From: Alphaproteobacteria bacterium
GTDB taxonomy: Bacteria > Pseudomonadota > Alphaproteobacteria > Caulobacterales > Parvularculaceae
Direction: 5' to 3'
Length of the DNA stretch: 64,000 nucleotides
NCBI GenBank assembly: GCA_030433215.1
Contig: JAUIMC010000001.1
Span: 310,001-374,000, forward strand
A program made the position numbers and the translations under genes. Under the pieces are notes generated by a model, which made no database searches, was not told where the DNA came from, and saw nothing but the letters and a program-made list of their open reading frames with translations. Below are positions 37,489 through 46,213 of this stretch, in pieces (position 1 is the first letter of the stretch; each line of letters opens with the position of its first letter).

Positions 37489-38133
37489 ATGCCGATCAAG
37501 ATGGCGATGACGAGATTTTTGTGCGCAGCATTGGCTGCAGCATTTCTAGGGGGCTGTGTGTCGGCCTCCGCGCCGCGCGAGAATGAGGCGGCGGCCTCCG
37601 TCGCCTTCGAGGCGCTGAAACGCGGCGGCTATGTCATCGTCATGCGCCACGCCAATTCCCCAGAAGATCAGGTGAGTTTTGTCGGCCTTTCCGAAGGCTG
37701 CCGGTTGGCGCCCGGACGCGGTCTTGATGCGGAAGGCTTCTTCCAGGCGCGGGCCATGGGCGCCGTTTTGAAGGCGGAAGGAGTCCCGGTCCTGAAGGCC
37801 TATACGAGCCCCATGTGCCGGTCGTGGGATACGGCCGCGCTCGCCGCGTCTGGCGCGCCGGTGGAACCGCATCCCTCGCAGATTAGCGAAAAACCGGCGG
37901 ATGTCGCGGCCATGAAGGCCAAGGTCGCGGCGGAACTCGCCGCCAATCCGGGGACCAATATCATCCTGTCGAGCCATTCCAACATCGCGCCGCTTTACGG
38001 CGCGACAACGCGCGGCCGCGAGGATGTGGTCCCGTCCGGCGTCGCCTGGCTCGTCCATCCCCGCGACTGGCGGGCGATCGCCCGCATCGATCTCCTTGTG
38101 CGCTATCCGGATGTGACGCCCGCGGTTGAGTAG
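37489..38133 (+). CDS. Histidine phosphatase family lipoprotein
   Basis: The 214-aa protein has a lipoprotein signal with FLGGC (C23). The mature domain shows VIVMRHANSPED with R53 and H54, the phosphohistidine motif of the histidine phosphatase superfamily, then TSPMCRSWDTA and a second histidine in LSSHSNIAPL. Substrate is unknown; location would be the periplasm. The signal peptide part is unusual in using GCA codons, giving the GCAGCAT pair of locus B (37525-37543). Confidence 0.85.
   Translation: MPIKMAMTRFLCAALAAAFLGGCVSASAPRENEAAASVAFEALKRGGYVIVMRHANSPEDQVSFVGLSEGCRLAPGRGLDAEGFFQARAMGAVLKAEGVPVLKAYTSPMCRSWDTAALAASGAPVEPHPSQISEKPADVAAMKAKVAAELAANPGTNIILSSHSNIAPLYGATTRGREDVVPSGVAWLVHPRDWRAIARIDLLVRYPDVTPAVE
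37525..37543. repeat. GCAGCAT pair, 12-bp spacing (locus B), inside a signal-peptide region
   Basis: GCAGCAT lies at 37525-37531 and 37537-37543, following TTTTTGTGC. It encodes part of the signal peptide of the histidine phosphatase lipoprotein. Confidence 0.55.
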
Positions 38134-38237
38134 GCCGCCTTTCCGGGCCCCCTGTGACCAATCGACGTTGAAACGCGTTAGCGATTTCGCGGTTGCGATG
38201 CTAAGAGACGCCGCAAATAGCTTACGGACCTAAGATC

Positions 38238-39485
38238 GTGACCCAGCTCAATTCATACCGCACCGGACCCGACGAAGAAGGCCGCTTCGGCATTTATGGC
38301 GGGCGCTTCGTCGCCGAGACCCTGATGCCGCTCGTCCTCAAGCTGGAGAAGGAATACAAGGCCGCCAAGAACGACCCGTCCTTTCAGTCGGAGCTTGAGT
38401 ACTACCTCAAACACTATGTGGGCCGGCCGTCGCCGCTCTATTACGCCGAGCGTCTGACGAGCCATGTGCGCGGTATGGCCGACAAAAAATCGGGTAGTGC
38501 GGGCAAGAAGGGCGCGAAAATCTACTTCAAGCGTGATGAGCTCAACCACACCGGCGCGCACAAGATCAACAACTGCATGGGCCAGATCCTCCTCGCCATG
38601 CGCATGGGCAAGACCCGGATCATCGCCGAGACCGGCGCCGGCCAGCATGGCGTTGCGACGGCGACGGTGTGCGCGCGCTTCGGCCTGCCCTGCGTCGTCT
38701 ATATGGGCGCGACCGATGTGGAGCGGCAAAAGCCCAATGTCTTCCGCATGAAGCTCCTCGGGGCGGAGGTCATACCGGTGACGTCGGGCACGGCGACCCT
38801 GAAAGACGCCATGAATGACGCCCTTCGCGACTGGGTCACCAATGTGGACTCAACTTTCTACATCATCGGTACGGCCGCCGGCCCGCACCCCTATCCGGAG
38901 CTGGTGCGCGACTTTCAGTCGGTGATCGGGCGCGAGGCGAAGGAGCAGATGATGGAAGCCGAGGGCCGGCTTCCTGATACGATCATGGCTTGCATCGGCG
39001 GCGGCTCGAACGCCATCGGCCTTTTTCATCCTTTCCTAGACGACAAGGACGTGGAGATCATCGGGGTCGAGGCGGCGGGGCTCGGCGTCGACACCGACAA
39101 GCATGCGGCCAGCCTTACCGGCGGGCGGCCCGGCGTCCTCCATGGCAACCGGACCTACCTCCTTCAGGACGAGGATGGCCAGATCAAGGACGCCCATTCG
39201 ATCTCTGCGGGGCTCGATTATCCCGGCATCGGGCCGGAGCACTCCTGGCTACATGAGACGGGGCGGGTGCACTATGTCTCGGCGACCGACGACGAGGCGC
39301 TTTCGATGTTCCAGCTCTGCGCCAAGCTCGAGGGCATCATCCCGGCGCTCGAGCCTTCCCACGCGCTCGCCCGCGCCGTCGACAAGGCCGCCGAGATGGA
39401 TCGCGACCAGATCCTGCTCCTCAATATGTGCGGACGCGGCGACAAGGACATCTTCTCGGTGATGGACGCGCTGGGGGCCGAATAA
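38238..39485 (+). CDS. trpB: Tryptophan synthase beta chain TrpB
   Basis: TrpB joins indole and serine with pyridoxal phosphate. The 415-aa protein carries [10 protein letters not shown] with the PLP lysine K109, [13 protein letters not shown] and [13 protein letters not shown], which binds the cofactor phosphate. It starts with GTG 38238 after a 104-bp gap that must hold a promoter. trpA is not found after it or elsewhere in this window, although TrpB normally works with it. Confidence 0.97.
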   Translation: MTQLNSYRTGPDEEGRFGIYGGRFVAETLMPLVLKLEKEYKAAKNDPSFQSELEYYLKHYVGRPSPLYYAERLTSHVRGMADKKSGSAGKKGAKIYFKRDELNHTGAHKINNCMGQILLAMRMGKTRIIAETGAGQHGVATATVCARFGLPCVVYMGATDVERQKPNVFRMKLLGAEVIPVTSGTATLKDAMNDALRDWVTNVDSTFYIIGTAAGPHPYPELVRDFQSVIGREAKEQMMEAEGRLPDTIMACIGGGSNAIGLFHPFLDDKDVEIIGVEAAGLGVDTDKHAASLTGGRPGVLHGNRTYLLQDEDGQIKDAHSISAGLDYPGIGPEHSWLHETGRVHYVSATDDEALSMFQLCAKLEGIIPALEPSHALARAVDKAAEMDRDQILLLNMCGRGDKDIFSVMDALGAE

Positions 39486-39582
39486 GGGCGGATCGATAAA
39501 ATCCCGCCGATCGGTTTCAGCCCGCCGAAAGCAAGACCGCCTAGTCTGACCAGCCTTCAAAGAGCCGCTCCCGGAGCCCGGC

Positions 39583-40155
39583 ATGGTTGGCATTCAAAGC
39601 GCGAATATCGCCTCTCTCCTGGTAAGCCAGGCGCGGACCGCCTTTGCGCCCGCCGGAGCCGGCGGCGCCGGCCGGGGCGGGGCCGATGCGCCGGCGCTGA
39701 TCGTCGATGTTTCCGGCAATGGGAAAGGCCAGCCCGAAGGCTATGAGCTGTTCAAGATCAAACAGGCCAAGTCGCTGACCGACAAGCAGATTGAAGTCGC
39801 CATGGACCTTATGGAGACGGGGGCGTCGTTCAAAGAGGCGCTGGCCAAGGCCGACGCGGCGGGGATCATGTCGGACGCCTTTAAATTAAACGGTCTCCTG
39901 AAGGCGGACTCGGCCCTTTCGGAGGCGGTCGAAAAGGCCAATCAGGCCGACGCGAAAAAGCAAGCCGAGGCCCTTGAGCGCGGCGAGAAGGAAGCGGCCA
40001 AGGACATCCTCGAAGACGCGGCCGGCGCCGCTGAAGAGGCCGAGGAGACGAAGACGGCCGACGACAAGGTCGATCTCGACAAGATGGCCGAGGAGGCTGA
40101 AGCCGCCGCCGAAGAGGCCATCGCCGAGGCCGCCGCCGCAGCCGCCGGCGCGTAA
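39583..40155 (+). CDS. Unknown acidic, helix-rich protein
   Basis: The 190-aa protein has an N-terminal segment MVGIQSANIASLLVSQARTA, a Gly/Ala-rich linker, then a helical middle (KQAKSLTDKQIEVAMDLMET) and a long C-terminal half very rich in Glu, Ala, Lys and Asp that is probably helical or disordered. No signal peptide or membrane helix is clear, and no family is recognised. It precedes the Crp-like gene by 48 bp and may be co-transcribed with it. Confidence 0.7.
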   Translation: MVGIQSANIASLLVSQARTAFAPAGAGGAGRGGADAPALIVDVSGNGKGQPEGYELFKIKQAKSLTDKQIEVAMDLMETGASFKEALAKADAAGIMSDAFKLNGLLKADSALSEAVEKANQADAKKQAEALERGEKEAAKDILEDAAGAAEEAEETKTADDKVDLDKMAEEAEAAAEEAIAEAAAAAAGA

Positions 40156-40203
40156 CCCCCTGAAAACTGAGGAACCGGCCCGCCGCCCCCGTGTTCCCCG
40201 CAG

Positions 40204-40917
40204 GTGACGCAGCAAACCAACAACCGGGTCCTGAAATCGCTGCCGGCCCGTGTCCGGCAAGCGGTTCTTGACGACTGCGAACGAACCGAGCTTGAGAGCG
40301 GCGCCATTCTCGCCCGCGTCGGAGAAGCGACGGCGACGGTCTATTTTCCTGAAACCGCGGTGATCTCGACTCTGCAGACCTACAGCGACGGGTCGATGAT
40401 CGAAATGGGCAATATCGGCTGCGAAGCCTGCACCGGAGTCAATCTTACGCTCGGAAACGCCAAACAGCTCAACACAGACGAGGTTCAGGTCCCCGGGCGC
40501 TCGATCGCGATGTCGACCGAGAAATTCTTGCGCCTGAAATCCTCTCAGCCGGAATTCGAGCGTGCCCTGTTTTCAAACGCCCAGGCCGTCTTTTACCAGG
40601 TGATGGTCTCCGGCGGCTGCAATGGCGCGCACGGTTCCAAACAGCGTCTTGCGCGCTGGTTACTCACCATGGACGATCGCAATGACAGCGAGACCATGCA
40701 CCTGACGCATGACTTCCTCGCGTCGATTCTGGGGCTGCGGCGTGCGACCGTCACCAACGCCGCCTCCGACCTTCAGGGGGCGGGGCTGATCGAATATTCC
40801 CGCGGCCGCATCCGGATCACCGATCATGCCGCTCTGCAACAGGCGAGCTGCGAGTGCTACGAGCTCGTCCGGAAGGCATACTGCGCCCTGCTGCCGGAAT
40901 ATGAGGAAGACCGGTAA
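40204..40917 (+). CDS. Crp/Fnr family transcriptional regulator
   Basis: The 237-aa protein has an N-terminal cyclic-nucleotide-binding-like jelly roll (about residues 10-125) and a C-terminal winged helix (about 150-225) with MHLTHDFLASILGLRRATVT and IEYSRGRIRITD. There are no Fnr-type N-terminal cysteines, and the phosphate-binding arginine motif of true cAMP receptors is not evident, so the ligand is unknown. The start is GTG 40204 with a weak ribosome binding site. A palindrome follows the stop, and a KaiC-like ATPase and histidine kinase come next. Confidence 0.88.
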   Translation: MTQQTNNRVLKSLPARVRQAVLDDCERTELESGAILARVGEATATVYFPETAVISTLQTYSDGSMIEMGNIGCEACTGVNLTLGNAKQLNTDEVQVPGRSIAMSTEKFLRLKSSQPEFERALFSNAQAVFYQVMVSGGCNGAHGSKQRLARWLLTMDDRNDSETMHLTHDFLASILGLRRATVTNAASDLQGAGLIEYSRGRIRITDHAALQQASCECYELVRKAYCALLPEYEEDR

Positions 40918-40928
40918 TTTTCTCCTTG

Positions 40929-40944
40929 GGTACGTTTGCGTACC
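40929..40944. promoter_or_regulatory. Palindrome GGTACG-TTTG-CGTACC, operator candidate
   Basis: Perfect 6-bp arms at 40929-40934 and 40939-40944 lie 12 bp after the Crp-like stop and about 90 bp before the KaiC-like ATG. It may be a site for the Crp-like protein or another regulator, or simply an mRNA hairpin. Confidence 0.4.
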
Positions 40945-41034
40945 GACAAGAAAAACGCATTCCGTTTACTGATCGACGATCTTGCGTGTTTCGCTGCTCG
41001 CGGGCGGCGTTTCCTCGAACGGGTTTGGGGCGTG

Positions 41035-42486
41035 ATGAAACAAGTATCGACGGGCGTCCGGGGGCTTGATGCGCTCATGGCCGGCGGACTGCCTGAAGGC
41101 CATGCCTATCTGATCCGCGGCGAGCCGGGCACCGGCAAGACGACAATCGCCATGCAATTTCTGACCGAGGGCGCCCGCAACGGCGAAAACGGTCTGTGCC
41201 TCACGCTCTCGCAGAACGCGCGTGAGCTTGAGGGGATCGTCCAGTCCTACGGCATGGATCTCGACAGGATCGACGTGCAGGACGCCGCCGCGCTTCTCGG
41301 CCGGAACGACTCCTGGCGCCAGACTGTGCTCAACACCAGCGAGCTTGAGCTGAGGCAGGTGATCGAGACCTTGCAGGCGCGCCTCGAAGCGGTGAAACCG
41401 CGCCGCGTCGTGGTGGACAGCTTGATCGATCTGCGCCTGCGCTCCGCAGACATACTCGGCTATCGCCGTCTATTCCGGGAAGTGATGGACCTCCTGATCG
41501 CGCGCGGGACAACGGCGGTGTTTCTAGACAGCACGCCGGAATTTGGCGGCGACAGCCAGATCGCGGGTCTCGTGCATGGCGTGGTGACGCTGCAGCGCGC
41601 GCTGCCCGGCTACGGCATCGCCCAGCGCCGCCTCGAGATCAACAAGCTGCGCGGCGTGGCGCATGCCGAAGGGCTGCATGATTTCACCATCACGCCAGAG
41701 GGCGTGCGGGTGTTTCCGCGGCTCTCCAGCGATCTCGATATTGCGGCGCCCGATCTGCTGACCATCGAGACGGGCCTCGCCGGTCTCGACGAGATGACCT
41801 GCGGCGGTCTTCCGCAGGGCACCTCGGTAATGATCTACGGCCAGACCGGCACCGGCAAATCGACGCTCGCGGGGGCGATCGCCAAGGCCGCGCTCGACCG
41901 CGGCGAAGAGGCCGCCGCCTTCCTGTTCGAAGAGCACCCGAAGACCTTTATTGCGCGCTCCGACGCCCTCGGAAGGGAATTGTCTTCGGCCGAAAAAGAC
42001 GGGCGGTTGCACACATACGACCTCAGGGCCGGCGAAGTGCTGCCTGGCGAATTCGTGCACCGCGTCCTCGATGCGGCCGAACGCAAAAAGGTGAAAACCG
42101 TCGTCATCGACAGCGTCAACGGCTATCTCACCGCCTCCGCGCTGAAGGACCACGCGCTCGCCCAGCTCAACACGCTGATCGCCACCTTGCGCACCCGCCA
42201 GGTCGTCACGGTGCTTATCGTCGAACAGCCTGGCATGCTGGCGCAGATCGGGGAGGCGCTGGATATCAGCATTCTCTCGGACTGCCTCATTCTGCTGCGC
42301 CAGTATGAGGCCCGCAGCACGGTCCGCCGTTCCGCGGCGGTGATGAAAATGCGCACGGGGCCCCATCTGACAGAGATGCGCGAGCTTGTCATGGAGCCGG
42401 GCCGTTTTGAGATTCAGCCCATTTCCGACGAAAATTTTGAAGCGATGCGCGACCTCCATCTGATGAGTTCGCGCGCGCCCGTGTGA
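41035..42486 (+). CDS. Two-domain KaiC-like RecA-family ATPase
   Basis: The 483-aa protein has two KaiC-type RecA domains. Domain I: Walker A GEPGTGKT at residues 29-36 and Walker B RRVVVDSLIDLR. Domain II: Walker A GQTGTGKS at 269-276 and KTVVIDSVNGYL. The paired catalytic glutamates of KaiC are kept in domain II (E299, E300) but replaced by S59-Q60 in domain I. At the KaiC phosphosites Ser431/Thr432 this protein reads S412-I413 (by eye). No kaiA or kaiB is nearby; the HWE kinase gene follows after 4 bp. ATG 41035 was selected because the domain starts there (STGVRGLDALMAGGLP). Confidence 0.85.
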   Translation: MKQVSTGVRGLDALMAGGLPEGHAYLIRGEPGTGKTTIAMQFLTEGARNGENGLCLTLSQNARELEGIVQSYGMDLDRIDVQDAAALLGRNDSWRQTVLNTSELELRQVIETLQARLEAVKPRRVVVDSLIDLRLRSADILGYRRLFREVMDLLIARGTTAVFLDSTPEFGGDSQIAGLVHGVVTLQRALPGYGIAQRRLEINKLRGVAHAEGLHDFTITPEGVRVFPRLSSDLDIAAPDLLTIETGLAGLDEMTCGGLPQGTSVMIYGQTGTGKSTLAGAIAKAALDRGEEAAAFLFEEHPKTFIARSDALGRELSSAEKDGRLHTYDLRAGEVLPGEFVHRVLDAAERKKVKTVVIDSVNGYLTASALKDHALAQLNTLIATLRTRQVVTVLIVEQPGMLAQIGEALDISILSDCLILLRQYEARSTVRRSAAVMKMRTGPHLTEMRELVMEPGRFEIQPISDENFEAMRDLHLMSSRAPV

Positions 42487-42490
42487 TGTC

Positions 42491-43570
42491 ATGAGCCAGT
42501 CCGGTCCGAAGTCTCATACAGAGGCTGTCCTCATTCTTGCGCCGCTTCTCGAAGACGAAGCCGCGCTCGGCGAGGTGGTCGCCGGCGAAGGCGAGCGCGG
42601 ATTGCCGGTGCGCGAAACGTCCCTTGAGACTGTGCTGGAGGCGGGCGCCGGCTGTCTGATCCTGACCGAGGACATGCTGACGCCGGATCTCCTTAGGACG
42701 CTGAGCGGCTGGGCGGCGGCGCAGCCGGCTTGGAGCGCGCTGCCGGTGCTGGTTCTGACCCGCAACACCGCCATGCTGCCTTATCCGCTTCCCGGTTTTT
42801 TCCCCGCCGGGCATCCCCCGGGCATGCAGGTCACCTTGCTGCATCGGCCTGCGGCGCCGGAAGTGATGGCGATGGCGGTGCGCAACGCCATGGATTCGCG
42901 CCGGCGCCAGTATCAGATACGCGACCAAATGGAGGCGCTGGAGGCGAGCCACAAACAGGTTGTGCTCCTCGGGCGGGAGGTGCAGCACCGGGCGAAAAAC
43001 AGCCTGACGAAAATCTCGGCCATCCTGCGTCAGACCTGGCGCAGCGCGAAAAGCCCAGAGCAATTCATCGAGAGCCTCGAACGGCGCATCGGCGCCACGG
43101 CGCGCGGCCTCGACCTGATGTCGGAAACACATTGGCGCGGCGCCGGCCTCGCCGACTTGTTCGGTACCGAGGCGCGTGCGGTGTTCGGCGAACATTATGG
43201 AAGCCGGCTCGACTGCAAGGGCGAAGACGTCGCGCTGAACGCCGAAGCGGCGCTGGCGCTGCATCTGGCTGCGCACGAGCTCACCACCAACGCCCTCAAA
43301 TACGGCGCCTTCAGCAATCAGCAGGGAAGGGTGCGCGTATTCTGGCGGCGCATTAAGGAAGGCGGAGAGGAGCAACTGGACCTTCTCTGGGAGGAGCAGG
43401 GCGGCCCCGCCGTCTCAACGCCCGGGGAGAAAGGCTTTGGCTCGCGGTTCGTGGAACAGGCGCTCGCTCTCCAGGTCGGCGGCCATGTTCAGATGAGTTA
43501 CAAGCCTGACGGCCTTCACTGTCGCATGGTGATGCCGCTCGCCAATATCAGCCGCGACAAGCCGCGATAA
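42491..43570 (+). CDS. HWE-type sensor histidine kinase with degenerate receiver-like N-terminus
   Basis: The 359-aa protein has a dimerisation/phosphoacceptor box REVQHRAKNSLTKISAIL with H166, and the ATPase N box AAHELTTNALKYGAFS followed by GFGSRFVEQAL, as in HWE/HisKA_2 kinases. Residues 1-120 look like a receiver fold (CLILTEDML and ALPVLVLTRNTA) but without a clear phosphorylatable aspartate. There is no membrane segment, so it is cytosolic. Downstream of the KaiC-like gene by 4 bp, it is a likely output or input partner of that ATPase. Confidence 0.88.
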   Translation: MSQSGPKSHTEAVLILAPLLEDEAALGEVVAGEGERGLPVRETSLETVLEAGAGCLILTEDMLTPDLLRTLSGWAAAQPAWSALPVLVLTRNTAMLPYPLPGFFPAGHPPGMQVTLLHRPAAPEVMAMAVRNAMDSRRRQYQIRDQMEALEASHKQVVLLGREVQHRAKNSLTKISAILRQTWRSAKSPEQFIESLERRIGATARGLDLMSETHWRGAGLADLFGTEARAVFGEHYGSRLDCKGEDVALNAEAALALHLAAHELTTNALKYGAFSNQQGRVRVFWRRIKEGGEEQLDLLWEEQGGPAVSTPGEKGFGSRFVEQALALQVGGHVQMSYKPDGLHCRMVMPLANISRDKPR

Positions 43571-43582
43571 GGCTTTTTTTGC

Positions 43583-43601
43583 GCAGCATGAGCCGCAGCA
43601 T
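43583..43601. repeat. GCAGCAT pair, 12-bp spacing (locus C)
   Basis: GCAGCAT at 43583-43589 and 43595-43601, preceded by TTTTTTTGC, lies 12 bp after the kinase stop in a non-coding gap. Confidence 0.6.
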
Positions 43602-43680
43602 TTCGGCCTTGCGAGAACCTTTCTTCCGCCCCGCTGTTGCCTTTCTCGACCCTGATAAAGGAAGGCCGGAGGCTTGTTGC

Positions 43681-44340
43681 ATGAGACTTGTTGTGTTCGC
43701 CTTGATGCTCGCGCTTCTCGCCGCTTGTGGCGGCGAGGACGACACGCAGGCGGAGCATGTAACCGACGCTGAGAAGATTGCGCCGCAACCGGCGCCCGCA
43801 CCGGATTTCGACAGCAACGCAGAAGCCTCTTCCGGAGGCGCGGACGACGCCGCTGATCCCGAAGCACTTAGCGCCAATGGCTGGAAAAATCTGCGCATCG
43901 GCATGACCCGCCAGGAAGTCGAAGCGGCCTATGGGCCGGACGCCAATCCGAACGCGGTGGGCGGGCCGGAGCCGGACAAATGCGATGAGTTCCGTCCTGA
44001 AGACGCGCCCGACGGTTTTCTTCTGATGGTGACCGACGGCAAGCTGGCGCGCATTTCCCTCATCCGCGACGCGTCGGTGAAAACAGGCGAAGGCTTCGGG
44101 TTGGGCGCATCGGCGGAAGACGTGAAGGCGGCCTATGGCGACGCCGCGATGGTCTCCCCGCACAAATATGTCGAGGCGCCCGCGCAATACATCACCGTCT
44201 GGCAGGCGGACCGCTCACAAGAGGCTTATGTCGAAGACCCGGCGGCGCGCGGGCTGCGCTATGTCATCGGCCGCGACGGCAAGGTCGAGCGCATCCACGC
44301 CGGCGGGCCGGCGATCCAGTATGTGGAGGGGTGCCTTTAG
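43681..44340 (+). CDS. Lipoprotein of unknown function with SmpA/OmlA-like segments
   Basis: The 219-aa protein starts with a lipoprotein signal ending LLAACGG (C16). A linker rich in Pro and Ala follows. The folded part contains the segment LRIGMTRQEVEAAYGP and later FGLGASAEDVKAAYGD, two repeats of a helix-turn that recall SmpA/OmlA-like domains, but this is by eye. ATG 43681 follows GGAGG at 8 bp; upstream residues would include the repeat locus and are not supported. Confidence 0.75.
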   Translation: MRLVVFALMLALLAACGGEDDTQAEHVTDAEKIAPQPAPAPDFDSNAEASSGGADDAADPEALSANGWKNLRIGMTRQEVEAAYGPDANPNAVGGPEPDKCDEFRPEDAPDGFLLMVTDGKLARISLIRDASVKTGEGFGLGASAEDVKAAYGDAAMVSPHKYVEAPAQYITVWQADRSQEAYVEDPAARGLRYVIGRDGKVERIHAGGPAIQYVEGCL

Positions 44341-44361
44341 GCGCGCAGCCCCGCCGCTCGT

Positions 44362-46005
44362 CTAATGCCCGCCGCCGAAAATGCCGGTGCGTACGGAGTA
44401 ATCCACGGCCAGCGCATATTCGGGATCATCGTCTGAATCCACCAGCAACTGCCCGGCGTGATTGAGCAGCTTGTGACAATCGCGGGTCAAATGACGCAGG
44501 CGGATGGTCTTGCCGCGCGCTTCATATTTGTTCGCCAGATCTTCAATCGCCTGCAACGCAGACTGGTCGACGACGCGCGAGCGCATGAAGTCGACAATGA
44601 CCACATCGGGGTCTTCATCGGGCGTGAACAGTTCCGCGAAGCCGTCCGTGGAGCCGAAGAAGAGCGGCCCCTCAATTTCGTAGACTTTCGCGCCGGCCTC
44701 GGTGTGGCTTTCGCGGGTGACGGCGTGGATGCGCTTGGCGTTGTTCCAGGCATAGGCGAGCGCCGAGACGATGACGCCGACCACCACGGCGACGGCGAGA
44801 TCGTGCATTACGGTGACGGCGGTGACGAGCACGATGACGAAAGCGTCGGTCAGGGGGATGCGCCGCATGATCCTCAAGGATTGCCAGGCGAAGGTGCCAA
44901 TCACCACCATGAACATCACGCCCACCAGCGCGCCCAGCGGGATCTGTTCGATGAGCGGCGATGCGAACAGGATGAAGACGAGCAGGAACAGCGCCGCGGA
45001 AACGCCGGAAAGGCGGGTGCGCCCGCCGGATTTCACATTGATCATGGACTGGCCGATCATCGCGCACCCGCCCATGCCGCCGAAAAATCCGGTCACCAGA
45101 TTGGCCGCGCCCTGCGCCACGCATTCGCGCGACGCGCCGCCGCGCTGATGGGTGATTTCGCCGACGAGGTTGAGGGTCAACAGGCTTTCGATCAGGCCGA
45201 TGGCGGCGAGGACAAGCGCGTAAGGAAAGATGATCTCGAGGGTTTCGAGATTGATCGGCACCAGCGGCAGATGAAGCGCCGGCAGGCCGCCCTTGATGGA
45301 GGCGAGATCGCCGACCCGCGGCGCCTCGAGACCCAGTCCGATGACGATCGCGGTGGTGAGCGCGATTCCGGCCAGCGGCGCCGGGATCGCCCTGGTGAGT
45401 TTCGGCGTCGCCCAGATCACGGCCATGGTCAGCGCGGTGAGCGCCAGCATGATGAACAAGGGCCAGCCGGTCATCCATTCGCCGGACGCGCCTATGGAAT
45501 GGCCTCCGCCGCCAGCGGCGCTTCCCGGAACCTGAAACTGGCTGAGCTGGGCCAGGAAGATGACGATGGCGAGCCCGTTGACGAAGCCGAGCATTACCGG
45601 ATGCGGCACAAGCCGGATGAATTTACCGAGCCGAAACAGGCCCGCGAGGATCTGCATCACGCCCATCAGGACCACCGTCGCGAACAGATATTCAACCCCG
45701 TGTTCGGCGACCAGCGCCACCATCACCACGGCAAGGGCGCCCGTGGCGCCGGAGATCATGCCGGGGCGCCCGCCGATCAGCGCTGTAATCAATCCGACGA
45801 TAAAAGCCGCATAGAGCCCCACCAGCGGGTGCACGCCGGCGACGAAGGCAAAGGCCACGGCTTCGGGCACCAGCGCCAGCGCGACCGTAAGCCCGGCCAG
45901 GACTTCCGTTTTCATCAGGGCCGGGGTGAACTTGCTGAGATCGGGCGTCGTCCAGTCGGCGAACGTCAAGCGTTCAGCGAACGCGGCGAATGTTGTTTTC
46001 GTCAC
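44362..46005 (-). CDS. SulP family anion transporter with STAS domain
   Basis: The protein (about 547 aa) has 10-12 membrane helices, with the SulP signature AGLTVALALVPEAVAFAFVA and MGGCAMIGQSMINVKSGGRT. A cytosolic STAS domain lies at the C-terminus (about residues 430-530, with VVIVDFMRSRVVDQSALQAI). Members move sulfate, bicarbonate or other anions with Na+ or H+; the substrate is not readable from sequence. GTG 46005 has AAGG 6 bp upstream; ATG 46053 and TTG 46071 are longer options without clear ribosome binding sites. Confidence 0.9.
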   Translation of the reverse strand: MTKTTFAAFAERLTFADWTTPDLSKFTPALMKTEVLAGLTVALALVPEAVAFAFVAGVHPLVGLYAAFIVGLITALIGGRPGMISGATGALAVVMVALVAEHGVEYLFATVVLMGVMQILAGLFRLGKFIRLVPHPVMLGFVNGLAIVIFLAQLSQFQVPGSAAGGGGHSIGASGEWMTGWPLFIMLALTALTMAVIWATPKLTRAIPAPLAGIALTTAIVIGLGLEAPRVGDLASIKGGLPALHLPLVPINLETLEIIFPYALVLAAIGLIESLLTLNLVGEITHQRGGASRECVAQGAANLVTGFFGGMGGCAMIGQSMINVKSGGRTRLSGVSAALFLLVFILFASPLIEQIPLGALVGVMFMVVIGTFAWQSLRIMRRIPLTDAFVIVLVTAVTVMHDLAVAVVVGVIVSALAYAWNNAKRIHAVTRESHTEAGAKVYEIEGPLFFGSTDGFAELFTPDEDPDVVIVDFMRSRVVDQSALQAIEDLANKYEARGKTIRLRHLTRDCHKLLNHAGQLLVDSDDDPEYALAVDYSVRTGIFGGGH

Positions 46006-46213
46006 GGGGGACCTTGTTGCATGGAGCGTGAAAGGAGAGTTGAGGCTCTCCATAGAGCATTCATGCTGCAACGCAACATTAGCTTGGGATTTTTACGCTC
46101 TGGCGGCGGGTATGAGGCTGTAATTGGGTCGAGGGCGCCCGGTTTTCGGAGATTTCCCGCAGCCGCTGACGGGCGAAGCCGCGCCGGGAAAACGCCGCCG
46201 AACGCCGAGACGC

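Noticed and set aside
46063-46069. A single ATGCTGC near the sulP start as another repeat locus
   Set aside because: Only one copy is present without a phased partner, so it cannot be separated from chance.
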